Shown here in pieces: positions 30,905-39,623 of a stretch of 64,000 nucleotides of DNA. The notes beneath the pieces were generated by a model that saw only the letters and a list, made by a program, of their open reading frames with translations, was not told the origin of the DNA and did not search any database. The stretch is from Bacteroidales bacterium (lineage in GTDB: Bacteria; Bacteroidota; Bacteroidia; Bacteroidales; UBA932). Where the stretch lies: contig JALCSU010000006.1 of the NCBI GenBank assembly GCA_022653735.1, forward strand, positions 1 through 64,000. Direction: 5' to 3'. A program made the translations under genes and the position numbers. Position 1 is the stretch's first letter. Every line of letters starts with the position of its first letter.

Positions 30905-31366
30905 ATGGCAGAAATAATCAATCAAATCCCCGGTTACGAAAAAGGTCGTGTACAGCGCATCAACGCCACTGACGAAGTGAGCGAATCCTTCATCGTTGCC
31001 CAGATGGCCGATGACCTCCGCAAGAAGTGGAACACCTCCGTCCTCTGCGTCTCTCTGGACGGCCACAAAGAGACCATCGAATCCTTGATTTCTCAGGAGA
31101 AGGCAGTCGGCAGGGTATATGTCCTGGATCAGAAGAACCCCGAGTTTGAAGTGGTCTACCGCAAGGCCACCGGCATCATCAACCGCCGCTTCGTCCGCGC
31201 CCTCATCATCAGCGGAGCAGAGCGTCTGACCGCCAAGTTCTTCAAAGACCGCCCGGAGAAAGGTCAAGAATGGATAACCAGTCGCCTTGAAGGGCTGTCT
31301 GGTGGCATGGGACTCCCTGTCATCCTCGTTGAAGTCCACGAGGAATCCGCTGAAATTCAATCTTAA
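30905..31366 (+). CDS. Hypothetical protein
   Basis: ORF with TATTTTTG-like box upstream. Confidence 0.6.
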   Translation: MAEIINQIPGYEKGRVQRINATDEVSESFIVAQMADDLRKKWNTSVLCVSLDGHKETIESLISQEKAVGRVYVLDQKNPEFEVVYRKATGIINRRFVRALIISGAERLTAKFFKDRPEKGQEWITSRLEGLSGGMGLPVILVEVHEESAEIQS

Positions 31367-31380
31367 TAATACTTCATCCA

Positions 31381-31881
31381 ATGAAACGAACAATTCTTAT
31401 CGTGATGCTGGTTCTATCCGGCATCCTGGGCCACGCCCAAAGCACAAATCCGCTGAACTATAGCGGTCGTATGTACGTCGAGGCCATTGAAATCTACGCC
31501 ACGCCTCGATACATTTCCTATGAGGACCACGCCATCGTATCCCAGCAGATGCGCATTCCGTCAGTCGAAATCACCAAGATTGACATGGACTTTGAGAAAG
31601 GGACCGTGACCGTCAAGGATAACGAAATGAAAATCAGGGTCAACGGCTGCAAGAGATATGAGGCCGATCATGGTTGGAAAGTAGTCGTCTATATGGAATT
31701 GGTCAATGAGGGAGATAAGGCCGAATTGGTCTGGCCGGAGTTCGGGAAGCCATATTTCCAGCAAATCACAAAGGTCGATGATGGCGTCAAGATTGCCAGG
31801 ATGATTCTATCCCGAAAGCCATACGTGGCCACTGAAGAAGAAGCATTAATGGACCTGCTGCAGGGATTGGGCACGATGTAA
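31381..31881 (+). CDS. Hypothetical secreted protein
   Basis: Signal peptide MKRTILIVMLVLSGILGHAQS. Confidence 0.65.
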   Translation: MKRTILIVMLVLSGILGHAQSTNPLNYSGRMYVEAIEIYATPRYISYEDHAIVSQQMRIPSVEITKIDMDFEKGTVTVKDNEMKIRVNGCKRYEADHGWKVVVYMELVNEGDKAELVWPEFGKPYFQQITKVDDGVKIARMILSRKPYVATEEEALMDLLQGLGTM

Positions 31882-32063
31882 CAATAAAGCGGTCAAGCCC
31901 TCTTCACTACGCTAAAGCTCCGTTCAGAAGGCTTGGTTCCGTCCTCCGGGGCACAGAGCGCCCCTACGAACTCCACTTGTGCCAGCTCCACTGCGAGACT
32001 CTTCCCTACGGGCAAAGCCACTCCGGTCAGAGACTCGCGGCCGTTCCGCGGCGCGCTTCGCGC

Positions 32064-32202
32064 ATTAAGAAAAGAAGGTCACGGCCAGCAGTCGGTTGTT
32101 CCGCTCGCTGCGCTTGCTCCACAACCGCCAGCTCGCCGTGCTGGTCAGTCCCCCTCCAGCTCCCCGAGGGGAGAGCATAAACGCCCGGGAGCCGCAGTGC
32201 CA
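32064..32202 (+). repeat. Hairpin repeat copy B (~139 bp)
   Basis: Homologous to 23737-23871; stems CACGGC/GCCGTG and CGGTTGT/ACAACCG. Confidence 0.75.
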
Positions 32203-32234
32203 GCACGGCCGTCCCTGCCCCGAATCCGCGAACA

Positions 32235-32372
32235 TTAACATAATCCCATCGGGATTGTGTAACTCCTCGCTCGACCGGCATCACCCGCTTGAAGGGCATC
32301 ATTATTCGACGGGACACTGCCCCGCCCCAACGTCCTGCATGCTGCGGGTTAGCACAATCCGGATTATGTTAA
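32235..32372. repeat. ~138-bp unit bounded by inverted repeats
   Basis: TTAACATAATCC(catcg)GGATTGTGTAAC at left; right end GTTAGCACAATCCGGATTATGTTAA is its inverted copy. Confidence 0.65.
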
Positions 32373-33473
32373 GTACGCTCCGTCAGTAAGTTGCGAGGGT
32401 TCTACCTCCGAACTCCCGGGCGAGGCGGCGGCAGGAGAGGAGTTCGCTCAGGGAGGGGACCACCCCTCCCCTCCGTCGCTCACTCCGCACTTTGCGCGTC
32501 TTCGTAGGACCGTCAGTGCCGTGCCGTCCCCGCTCCAGTTGTCGTCTCCTCCGCAAGCTCCGGAGACCACAACTTCCGCTACGTTCTTCAACAGGAGGCT
32601 TAGGTGGTGTTCGTGGGCGCAAAGTGCCGCCACGAAGACCGTCTGTGCTTCTCGACCGTCATCTCTCGCATTCAGCGTCGGTGCAGTGCGGGCATCCTGC
32701 CGCCTTAGGCACCTGCCGGTGCTGGGTCGCTCTCTCTCCGTAAGCGAGGCAGTCGGACAAGCCGCCAGCCTCGCTTACTCCGCTCCGCTCCTCGGTAAGC
32801 CTACGGCTTGGTTATCCCCGGCCGCTATTCCTCCACACCTCTGCCGGGGTAAACCCCGACAGAAGTGTTCCGGGCAGCCGGGAGGCAGCCGTTCCGGCTG
32901 CTGGCGCAGACAGTGTCGAAACAAGTCCGCCACAGACTGCGCCGGAGCCTCAATGCCAGGCAGCATACGCTGCCGCGAACGTCGTACCGCTATCCGGGCA
33001 AGTGAGCCGTCCCGGCTCAGTCCGGTGAGGCCGTCTGTCCACCCTTCGCGTCCGGTCTCCTCCGCTCCATTGCTCCGCCCTGACGGGCTCCGCAGTATTC
33101 CGCTCCAGAGCCCAGCCGCCCCCACGACGCCAGACCGCCTCCCCGGACACGCTCCACTTCGTTCCGCGTCCTATGGCACTGCCAGACTCTTAGCCGCCAC
33201 CCGCAATCCCTTCGCACACCACCCCGGCGACTAAGAGACTGGACAGCACCATAGGCCACCCTATTGTCCTTCGATTCAGCGTCGGTGCTAACACCGGGCG
33301 ACAACCCTCGAGCGACCGGCGAAGAAAGGGTATAAATATATATCAGGGAAGCAGCGGCTCCCGCCGCTGCGGGTGCTTTGAATGTTGGTTAAATCGCTGA
33401 TTTTTGGTACCTTTGTATTGGCTCCGAGGTTCCTATTTGCTACCTCTCAACCCAAAACTTGTAAACTTAGGCT

Positions 33474-34181
33474 ATGCCCCAATTTCGTCCATCCATACTT
33501 GTGAATGACGCCTACGGTTCCGCAGGCAATACCACCTGGTATCATAGGGATGGCAAGTGCTATACCCGGAAGCGTTCGCATCCCGTCTATGGCGGTACTG
33601 CAGGCCAGTTGGAGCATCTGGACGTGCATCGCAGGGCATTGGCCGCCTGGAGGACTGTCCCCCACTCTACACAGCTCGTCTGGAACAGTCTCGCGGCGGA
33701 GGTGGAACCGCATCGGCCTCCTTTCGATCACCTGGCGCATATCTCCGGCCAGAATCTGTTCGTGTCGGCTTACCACGGATTCTTCACGCTGGGAGACGAG
33801 CATCTTCCCGAGCCGCAGCGCTTTGAATCCTTCCCTCCTTATGCCATCGAGCTATCCAACGCCACGGCCGTAGACGGTACGCTGATGATACCTGTATCAG
33901 TGATTCTCGGGGTGGAGCCTGCACCGGAGCGCTACCGGCTTCTTGCCAAACTTCAACTGACTGAGCCTGGCCGTGGATGTCATCCTGGTATGCTTCGGAA
34001 TTATCTCGCGGATGAACCTTGTGGACCAGATCCGGTCCACGTCAGGATACCCGACTATGTTTCCCGTGCCGGTGCCGCTTTGAACGAATACCAGGTACAC
34101 GGCCGTTTCATCCTTCTGGACACCGTGACCGGCTATCGTAGTCAGTACCACAAGGAATCCTTCCTCGTCTCGGTACAGTAG
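33474..34181 (+). CDS. DUF6266-like hypothetical protein, paralog of 36720..37412 and 38224..39282
   Basis: RPSILVNDAYGSAGNTTWYHR...RALAAWRTVPHSTQLVWNSLA...ISGQNLFVSAYH. Confidence 0.55.
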   Translation: MPQFRPSILVNDAYGSAGNTTWYHRDGKCYTRKRSHPVYGGTAGQLEHLDVHRRALAAWRTVPHSTQLVWNSLAAEVEPHRPPFDHLAHISGQNLFVSAYHGFFTLGDEHLPEPQRFESFPPYAIELSNATAVDGTLMIPVSVILGVEPAPERYRLLAKLQLTEPGRGCHPGMLRNYLADEPCGPDPVHVRIPDYVSRAGAALNEYQVHGRFILLDTVTGYRSQYHKESFLVSVQ

Positions 34182-34192
34182 AAGATGCCGTC

Positions 34193-34960
34193 CTAATGGT
34201 TCTTGTCCAGGATGGAGACGCAGTAGTCGATGCCCTTCATCTCCGCCCGCAGTTCTCTCCTCTTGGACGGAACATCATCCAACTCGAGCAGGCGGAATTT
34301 GATTTCTTCCTTGCGCTTCAGCATCAGTTCCCGGGCTGTCTGGTAATGATACTCCGCGCTGATGAGCACCGGCTTCTCCGGCTCGTCAGAACCGCCGAGC
34401 GCATCCAATACCTCCCATACTTTCTCGTGATTGGACGGCATGGCGGAGCCATCGTAGAAGAATTCCAGAGCGACTTTGTAGGCCTTGCAGAACGTGGTCT
34501 CAGTGATGGCCCGGCTATGATTCGCAGTTCCCCTTCTATAAACGATGTTATCCTCGACTTCAATTTCATACACAGCACATTCTTCCTCCTGGGTGCAGGT
34601 GATGGAGTAATGCCGGCTGGGATTTCTCAGGAAGGCATGGAACGAGAATCTATGCCCGGTATCGTCCTTCTGGATGTAATACTCCCCACCGTGAAGCATC
34701 GCCTTCTGCAGTGCGTCGAAACTCTTGTTCCATTGCTTCCTGAACGCATCCTGTGTAATCCTCCGGACGCTCTCATACCTTTGATCGTCCAGAAAAGAAT
34801 CATCGAACACAAAGTCGATGGCAACGTAGGCAGTTAACCCGAATCCTTGCGGATCTCCTTTGTCGGCACACAACTGAAGGCTGTCGTTTGTCTTCCAAAG
34901 TTCAGTACAGCCGTGGAGGTCGTAACTCTTTCTTGTGGCGGCGTAGTATCTATCGGTCAT
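34193..34960 (-). CDS. Hypothetical protein
   Basis: 255-aa ORF with coding-like composition. Confidence 0.6.
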   Translation of the reverse strand: MTDRYYAATRKSYDLHGCTELWKTNDSLQLCADKGDPQGFGLTAYVAIDFVFDDSFLDDQRYESVRRITQDAFRKQWNKSFDALQKAMLHGGEYYIQKDDTGHRFSFHAFLRNPSRHYSITCTQEEECAVYEIEVEDNIVYRRGTANHSRAITETTFCKAYKVALEFFYDGSAMPSNHEKVWEVLDALGGSDEPEKPVLISAEYHYQTARELMLKRKEEIKFRLLELDDVPSKRRELRAEMKGIDYCVSILDKNH

Positions 34961-35022
34961 ATCGAGCGGTTTTTGAATCGACTACAAAGTTACACGCTTC
35001 CCCAGACAAAGAAAAGCGACAA

Positions 35023-35052
35023 GCCCCGGCAATCCTCTTGGACTGTCGGGGC
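35023..35052 (-). terminator. Hairpin terminator GCCCCGGCAATCC-N6-ACTGTCGGGGC
   Basis: Strong stem downstream of 35096; same hairpin at 36660-36689. Confidence 0.6.
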
Positions 35053-35095
35053 CTATTCATTTCGATAAACAGAGAATTCACAATTCTGATATACT

Positions 35096-35845
35096 TCAGA
35101 TGTAGGTTGCCGTTTCTAAAGCAATATAAAGTTTGTTTAAACTATGGTTGGCATTGTTCAAGCCTTTGGCTTCATATCCATTTGTATCCAAAATGTCACC
35201 TGCTTCAAAAAAAGCATACAACTTCAAATTGTAGAAGTCGCACACAGATTGAACTCCAGCCAATTCCATTTCTACAGCGATGCACCCTTCTTCCATACGT
35301 TTGCGTACAAGTCCTTTTGTTTCTCTGATCATCGAATCTGTCGTCCATATTTTACCTGTAATATATGGTACAGATAATTTGTCGAAAATTATGGAAAGTT
35401 CCTTGCTTGCGGCTATATCAATATAGTCGGATGGTGCTGCAAAATAATATGAACACCCGTCCCCTCTGTAACTTTGTGTCGGTATGATAAATCTACCTTG
35501 TGTGGTTGTACGGTCAAGACTGCCACAGGAACCGAACATAATGAACTTTGATGCTCCAGTTAGCCAGCTTGCAAGATGACATTGAGAGGATGCTACTGCT
35601 GAACCTATTCCTGACAGGTAGAAAGTTATCGTAACTCCTTTATAAGTTGTTTTATAGATATGCGTGTCGCCATTGCAAGCCGACATAGTTGCAATAATTT
35701 CAGATTCGTAGGAATCAAGTAAATGCCGATGAATTTCCTTCGAGAATATTATCAGGCATATATCTGCAAAATCTCCACGTCTGCCGTAGAAATCAAACAG
35801 ATTGATCATTGGTTCAGTTTCAATATCATAACTATCAGTAATCAT
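35096..35845 (-). CDS. Nucleoside phosphorylase-family protein
   Basis: IMFGSCGSLDRTTTQGRFIIPTQSYRGDG, GCIAVEMELAGVQSVCDF. Confidence 0.8.
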   Translation of the reverse strand: MITDSYDIETEPMINLFDFYGRRGDFADICLIIFSKEIHRHLLDSYESEIIATMSACNGDTHIYKTTYKGVTITFYLSGIGSAVASSQCHLASWLTGASKFIMFGSCGSLDRTTTQGRFIIPTQSYRGDGCSYYFAAPSDYIDIAASKELSIIFDKLSVPYITGKIWTTDSMIRETKGLVRKRMEEGCIAVEMELAGVQSVCDFYNLKLYAFFEAGDILDTNGYEAKGLNNANHSLNKLYIALETATYI

Positions 35846-35856
35846 AGCATATTGAA

Positions 35857-36357
35857 TCAGATGTGAGTTTTATATTGCTCCGGTATCTCAAGATTGAAAG
35901 TTCTGCATAACAACAGAACATCGTGGACATCATTTTCATCGTATTCATATCCAAGATGGAACTGTACCTGTGCCTCCGGGTTTATGCAGAACACCTCAAT
36001 ATTCCCGATTTTTCCTTTACCTGAGAAAGTTTCGCTTGGGAAAGTGTATCCGTCATATAGAATTCCATCTTCGACATATTCGAAACAATGCAGATCGATT
36101 ATTCTTCCGTTGTCATCTTTCCAGACAGTATGGCTGTCGGTCGTATAGTCCATTATAACTTCTCTGTATCCCTTCCCTGTAATCACGGATATGGTTATAC
36201 AGTAGTCTTTCTTCTCTACGAACAGATCGATGTCGTTATGTATTCTTGTTTCTCTGCCTATAAGTGCATCGACACCCCAACCGCCGTCCAAAAATACCTT
36301 TACAGATGCTTCAGACAGCATTTCAAGAATCTCACATACATCAAAACAAGTTACCAT
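35857..36357 (-). CDS. LinA/Lnu-like nucleotidyltransferase
   Basis: VKVFLDGGWGVDALIGRETRIHNDIDLFVEKKD. Confidence 0.7.
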   Translation of the reverse strand: MVTCFDVCEILEMLSEASVKVFLDGGWGVDALIGRETRIHNDIDLFVEKKDYCITISVITGKGYREVIMDYTTDSHTVWKDDNGRIIDLHCFEYVEDGILYDGYTFPSETFSGKGKIGNIEVFCINPEAQVQFHLGYEYDENDVHDVLLLCRTFNLEIPEQYKTHI

Positions 36358-36367
36358 AAAATTCGAA

Positions 36368-36601
36368 TTAATTACCCTGCTTTCCGCGCAAGACACCTAT
36401 CAAGTCAGCCACGGCCATGAGAATTCCCAAGACCCAGAAGCATGCACCTACATATCCTTTTGTGCTTGAGAATCGGCCAATAGCGTTTATCAACAAGTAG
36501 ATGAAGAGTGCCAATTCGAGAATATCTTTGATAATACGCCATGTCTTTGAATCAAAGAATTGCTTTGTGCGTACCCAAAATTTATCTGTAGTATTTGCCA
36601 T
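36368..36601 (-). CDS. Small membrane protein
   Basis: Two hydrophobic segments in 77 aa. Confidence 0.45.
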   Translation of the reverse strand: MANTTDKFWVRTKQFFDSKTWRIIKDILELALFIYLLINAIGRFSSTKGYVGACFWVLGILMAVADLIGVLRGKQGN

Positions 36602-36659
36602 ACAAATTTCGATTTAGCGAACGCAATTTACGCATTTTCTGCGAGATGGCCATACGAAA

Positions 36660-36689
36660 GCCCCGGCAATCCGTGAAGACTGTCGGGGC
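36660..36689 (-). terminator. Hairpin terminator, copy of 35023-35052
   Basis: GCCCCGGCAATCC-GTGAAG-ACTGTCGGGGC. Confidence 0.6.
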
Positions 36690-36719
36690 TGACTGGTTCA
36701 GGCTTTTGGCCCGTGAGAA

Positions 36720-37412
36720 CTACTCACCTGCGGTCCAGGTGACGGAAGCCAGCATGATGCCGGACTTCTCGCCTGTGGCGCTGTTCACGAAGTAGTAACG
36801 GAAGAACACCTTGGGAGCGCCGGCACCCAGGACACCGTTCTTGGCTTCGTAATCGGACTTGATGTCCACGGCGGAGGTGGAAGGGCTGGAGACCATCTTG
36901 ATCTGCGCGGCCTTGCTGTAGGCACGGCTGACACCGTTGGACTGGCCTTCGGTAGCCTCGATGACCAGTTTGAGGTTGGTCACGTCAGCGGGAACGGCGT
37001 CCAGCTTGAAGGTGAAAGCGCTGCCGGTGCAGACGATGGTGCAGGCACCCGGAGTCTCGACACCCACGAGGGTGGGCGGAGTGGTGAGAGCGGAACCGCC
37101 GCAAGCGACGATCCAGTAGTTCAGGCGAGTGAAGAGATTCGCGCCCGAAATCTTGCCCTTGGTACCGAGGACGGACTTGGCCTCCTGGCTCAGGGCGAGT
37201 TTGTTCCAAGCCAGGATCTGCTCGTTCGTCAGACTGCGCCACATGGTGGTGAGCCTCTTGAACACAGCCTTGACCTGTGCCTGGTCAGAGGTACGGACAC
37301 TGCCGCCGTATCCGCGGTTGCGGATGTACTTGCGGTTCTTCACTTTCGCAGCGGTCACGCCCTTGGCGCTGCCGCTCATCTCCTCAAAGGCGATGGAAGG
37401 AATGTACTTCAT
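36720..37412 (-). CDS. DUF6266-like hypothetical protein
   Basis: PSIAFEEMSGSAKGVTAAKVKNRKYIRNRG...WRSLTNEQILAWNKLA...ISGANLFTRLNYWI. Confidence 0.6.
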   Translation of the reverse strand: MKYIPSIAFEEMSGSAKGVTAAKVKNRKYIRNRGYGGSVRTSDQAQVKAVFKRLTTMWRSLTNEQILAWNKLALSQEAKSVLGTKGKISGANLFTRLNYWIVACGGSALTTPPTLVGVETPGACTIVCTGSAFTFKLDAVPADVTNLKLVIEATEGQSNGVSRAYSKAAQIKMVSSPSTSAVDIKSDYEAKNGVLGAGAPKVFFRYYFVNSATGEKSGIMLASVTWTAGE

Positions 37413-37478
37413 AGCTAAAAAAGTTTTTAATAGGTTAAGTAATAAGTATTTATGATGTTCATAATCTATTTCTCCCCG

Positions 37479-38216
37479 TTATTCGCCATCCCTCACGAGG
37501 AAGGCGAAGATGAATGGATCATATCCGGTGCTTTCGAAACCGCTCATTCTCTCCGGGCAGGTGAACATTCCGTTCTCCACGTGGGCCAGCGAGAATCCGT
37601 TGACAGAAGGATTGTACTGGTTGGAGCCTCCGAGGAAAGGAACATCCGCGTTCACATCCGTAGGGAAATCCCCCATCTGCGCTTCCCACGGCTGGTTCCG
37701 GTAAGAGTAGGAGCAGCTCGAGAACTGCATATGGAGAAACACCCAGTGTTCGAATATGACGCAGAAGGTGTCGGAACTCCAATAAAGGTAGCGTGTCTCT
37801 TGGGTCATATTGATGCGTGTCCTGGTTCCCTTGATGGGATTACCCGGCTGATTGAGCGTCGGATAGAGTGCCTGGATGAAGATGGTAATCTCGCCCTTAT
37901 CGTCGAAATTGGTGAACTTCTCCAGACAGATCGTATTCTTGTCTTTAATCCACGTTTTAATGGCCGTACCACCGTCATTGTTCCAGGTATAGGAAGAATA
38001 CACGTAGCGGTCTTGGAACGTCAATATGGCGCCCGCAACGGCACTCCTGTTGATGCTGAGGTCCGGGACATATATCTCAAGTGTATCCACGCCTTGATAA
38101 GCTGCATTCGTGGGGTCGTAGGAAAACTTGGCGTTGAGAACAACGTAGTTCTCCGCCTGGTAGTCCTTGAACTGGATGGAGCCTGCTCCGAAGTTATTTC
38201 CTGTACTGTTGAACAT
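37479..38216 (-). CDS. Hypothetical protein between DUF6266-like paralogs
   Basis: 245-aa ORF, co-directional with both neighbours. Confidence 0.6.
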   Translation of the reverse strand: MFNSTGNNFGAGSIQFKDYQAENYVVLNAKFSYDPTNAAYQGVDTLEIYVPDLSINRSAVAGAILTFQDRYVYSSYTWNNDGGTAIKTWIKDKNTICLEKFTNFDDKGEITIFIQALYPTLNQPGNPIKGTRTRINMTQETRYLYWSSDTFCVIFEHWVFLHMQFSSCSYSYRNQPWEAQMGDFPTDVNADVPFLGGSNQYNPSVNGFSLAHVENGMFTCPERMSGFESTGYDPFIFAFLVRDGE

Positions 38217-38223
38217 GGCCGTA

Positions 38224-39282
38224 TCAATAGAGGATGCCCGGGCCGAAGACCTCGGTAGGTTTCACATAGTAGCCGCCACGGTGGGCAAAGGTGATAGAGG
38301 TGCCATCCCAGCTGGAGTTGCGCAGCCAGATGATGTAAGACTGTGCGGCAAGGCCGGCATTGCCCTCTCCCATGCCGCGGGCAAGAGCCATACTGGTGCC
38401 GATGCAATCCGAAGGAAGTTCATCTTCGAGGTATGCTTCGGACGAAGCGACATTGCTATGGCCAAGGCAAACTGTATCGAAGGAGATGACCGGAGCGCCG
38501 GTGGAGAAGTCCACGTCACATTCGGATACGTGGCTTTCAGGCTTAAGGTCGGCCATCGTTATCTTGTTGCGCTTGACGTAACCCTCAGCCTCGGCTTCAG
38601 CTTCAGTCTCGCAGACCTTGCTGTCGTAGGTGGTCTGGCCCGTGAACCCGGTCTCAGGATCAAGCCAGTACATTTCGAGGAAGACCTTCTCGCCCACTGC
38701 CGGTTTCACACCGATGGTCTTGAAATAGAGATAGGTCATGTCGGCATCGCCCCAATCATCCTCCATACCCGGAGAGAGGATGACGGTCTTGCTCCAGGCG
38801 TTCGATACACCGGCAGACTGACCGGCGGACATCTTGATGACCAGTTTGTATCCAGCCTCGTGCGTGATTCCCTTGATGACGATGTTCTTCGTAGTCACCC
38901 AGAGTTTGTCATACACCACGTTGGGAAGGCATACGAGCTGCTCGGGCGCATCGTGAAGGATAGACTCCCCTGCCATCGTCCTGCTCACGTTGAGGCGGAT
39001 GTAAAGATTGAGTCCGCTTATCTGGGCGGCCTGCCCGAACACCGACTGTCCGGAGGTGTGTTCAGCGAGGTGGTCCCACCCGAGCATCTGGGCTTCGGTC
39101 AGGGTCTTCCAGGACTTCGTTATCTTAGACATCGACGCACGGCGGGCAACTTGGGCGGAAGTCGCTACTCCGGTCGGAAAGCACTTCAAGGAAAGGATGC
39201 TACGGCCGCCTACCTGGCGAGCCGTAACACCCTTTGCCGACCCAGAGAATCCCCCGAAAGCGATGGAAGGAAGTGCAATCAT
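38224..39282 (-). CDS. DUF6266-like hypothetical protein with C-terminal extension
   Basis: PSIAFGGFSGSAKGVTARQVGG...WKTLTEAQMLGWDHLA...ISGLNLYIRLN; GQSAGVSNAWSK matches GQSNGVSRAYSK of 36720..37412. Confidence 0.6.
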   Translation of the reverse strand: MIALPSIAFGGFSGSAKGVTARQVGGRSILSLKCFPTGVATSAQVARRASMSKITKSWKTLTEAQMLGWDHLAEHTSGQSVFGQAAQISGLNLYIRLNVSRTMAGESILHDAPEQLVCLPNVVYDKLWVTTKNIVIKGITHEAGYKLVIKMSAGQSAGVSNAWSKTVILSPGMEDDWGDADMTYLYFKTIGVKPAVGEKVFLEMYWLDPETGFTGQTTYDSKVCETEAEAEAEGYVKRNKITMADLKPESHVSECDVDFSTGAPVISFDTVCLGHSNVASSEAYLEDELPSDCIGTSMALARGMGEGNAGLAAQSYIIWLRNSSWDGTSITFAHRGGYYVKPTEVFGPGILY

Positions 39283-39623
39283 AGTTTAAGTATATCTAAT
39301 ATCAAAAGTCGATTCTCATTCAACTCTTGCACAAATATACAAAACTATTTTCTAATTAACAATCAACTAATTACACATATTTACCTAAACCAAAACAAGA
39401 AGTAAACAACCCGAAACAAACGGACAAGGGAGGAACCTGCCCGGAACGATCCGCGCCATACGTTTGTCCTCAATCGAGTCTTTTGTTGATGCTTACCATT
39501 CGCTCAGAGCCTGGCCACACTCCTTGCCCGTCTGAAGATTTTTTCCGATATTTGCGTTGGTCGATTCGCTCTCAAATTCAGTCCGGTTTAGTGACAAGTG
39601 ATACCCGTTTTTTCTGAACCATA

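Larger units (their letters stand above)
31890..33345. other. GC-rich, inverted-repeat-dense region without a convincing ORF; candidate structured RNA or repeat mosaic
   Basis: Hairpins incl. GTAAGCGAGGC/GCCTCGCTTAC (32740-32778), CCTATGG..CTCTTAG/CTAAGAG..CCATAGG (33170-33255), GCAGCCG-ttc-CGGCTGC; ORFs low-complexity and frame-inconsistent. Confidence 0.45.

Noticed and set aside
32235-32372. Integron attC site
   Set aside because: Arms do not contain proper GTTRRRY/RYYYAAC core sites, and no integron integrase is nearby.
32521-33234. 237-aa ORF in the structured GC-rich region
   Set aside because: Pro/Ser/Arg-rich, overlapped by long ORFs in other frames, no recognisable domain; more consistent with noncoding structured sequence.
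37452-39405. Long plus-strand ORFs (268 and 412 aa)
   Set aside because: Antisense to three coherent minus-strand genes with shared paralogous motifs.
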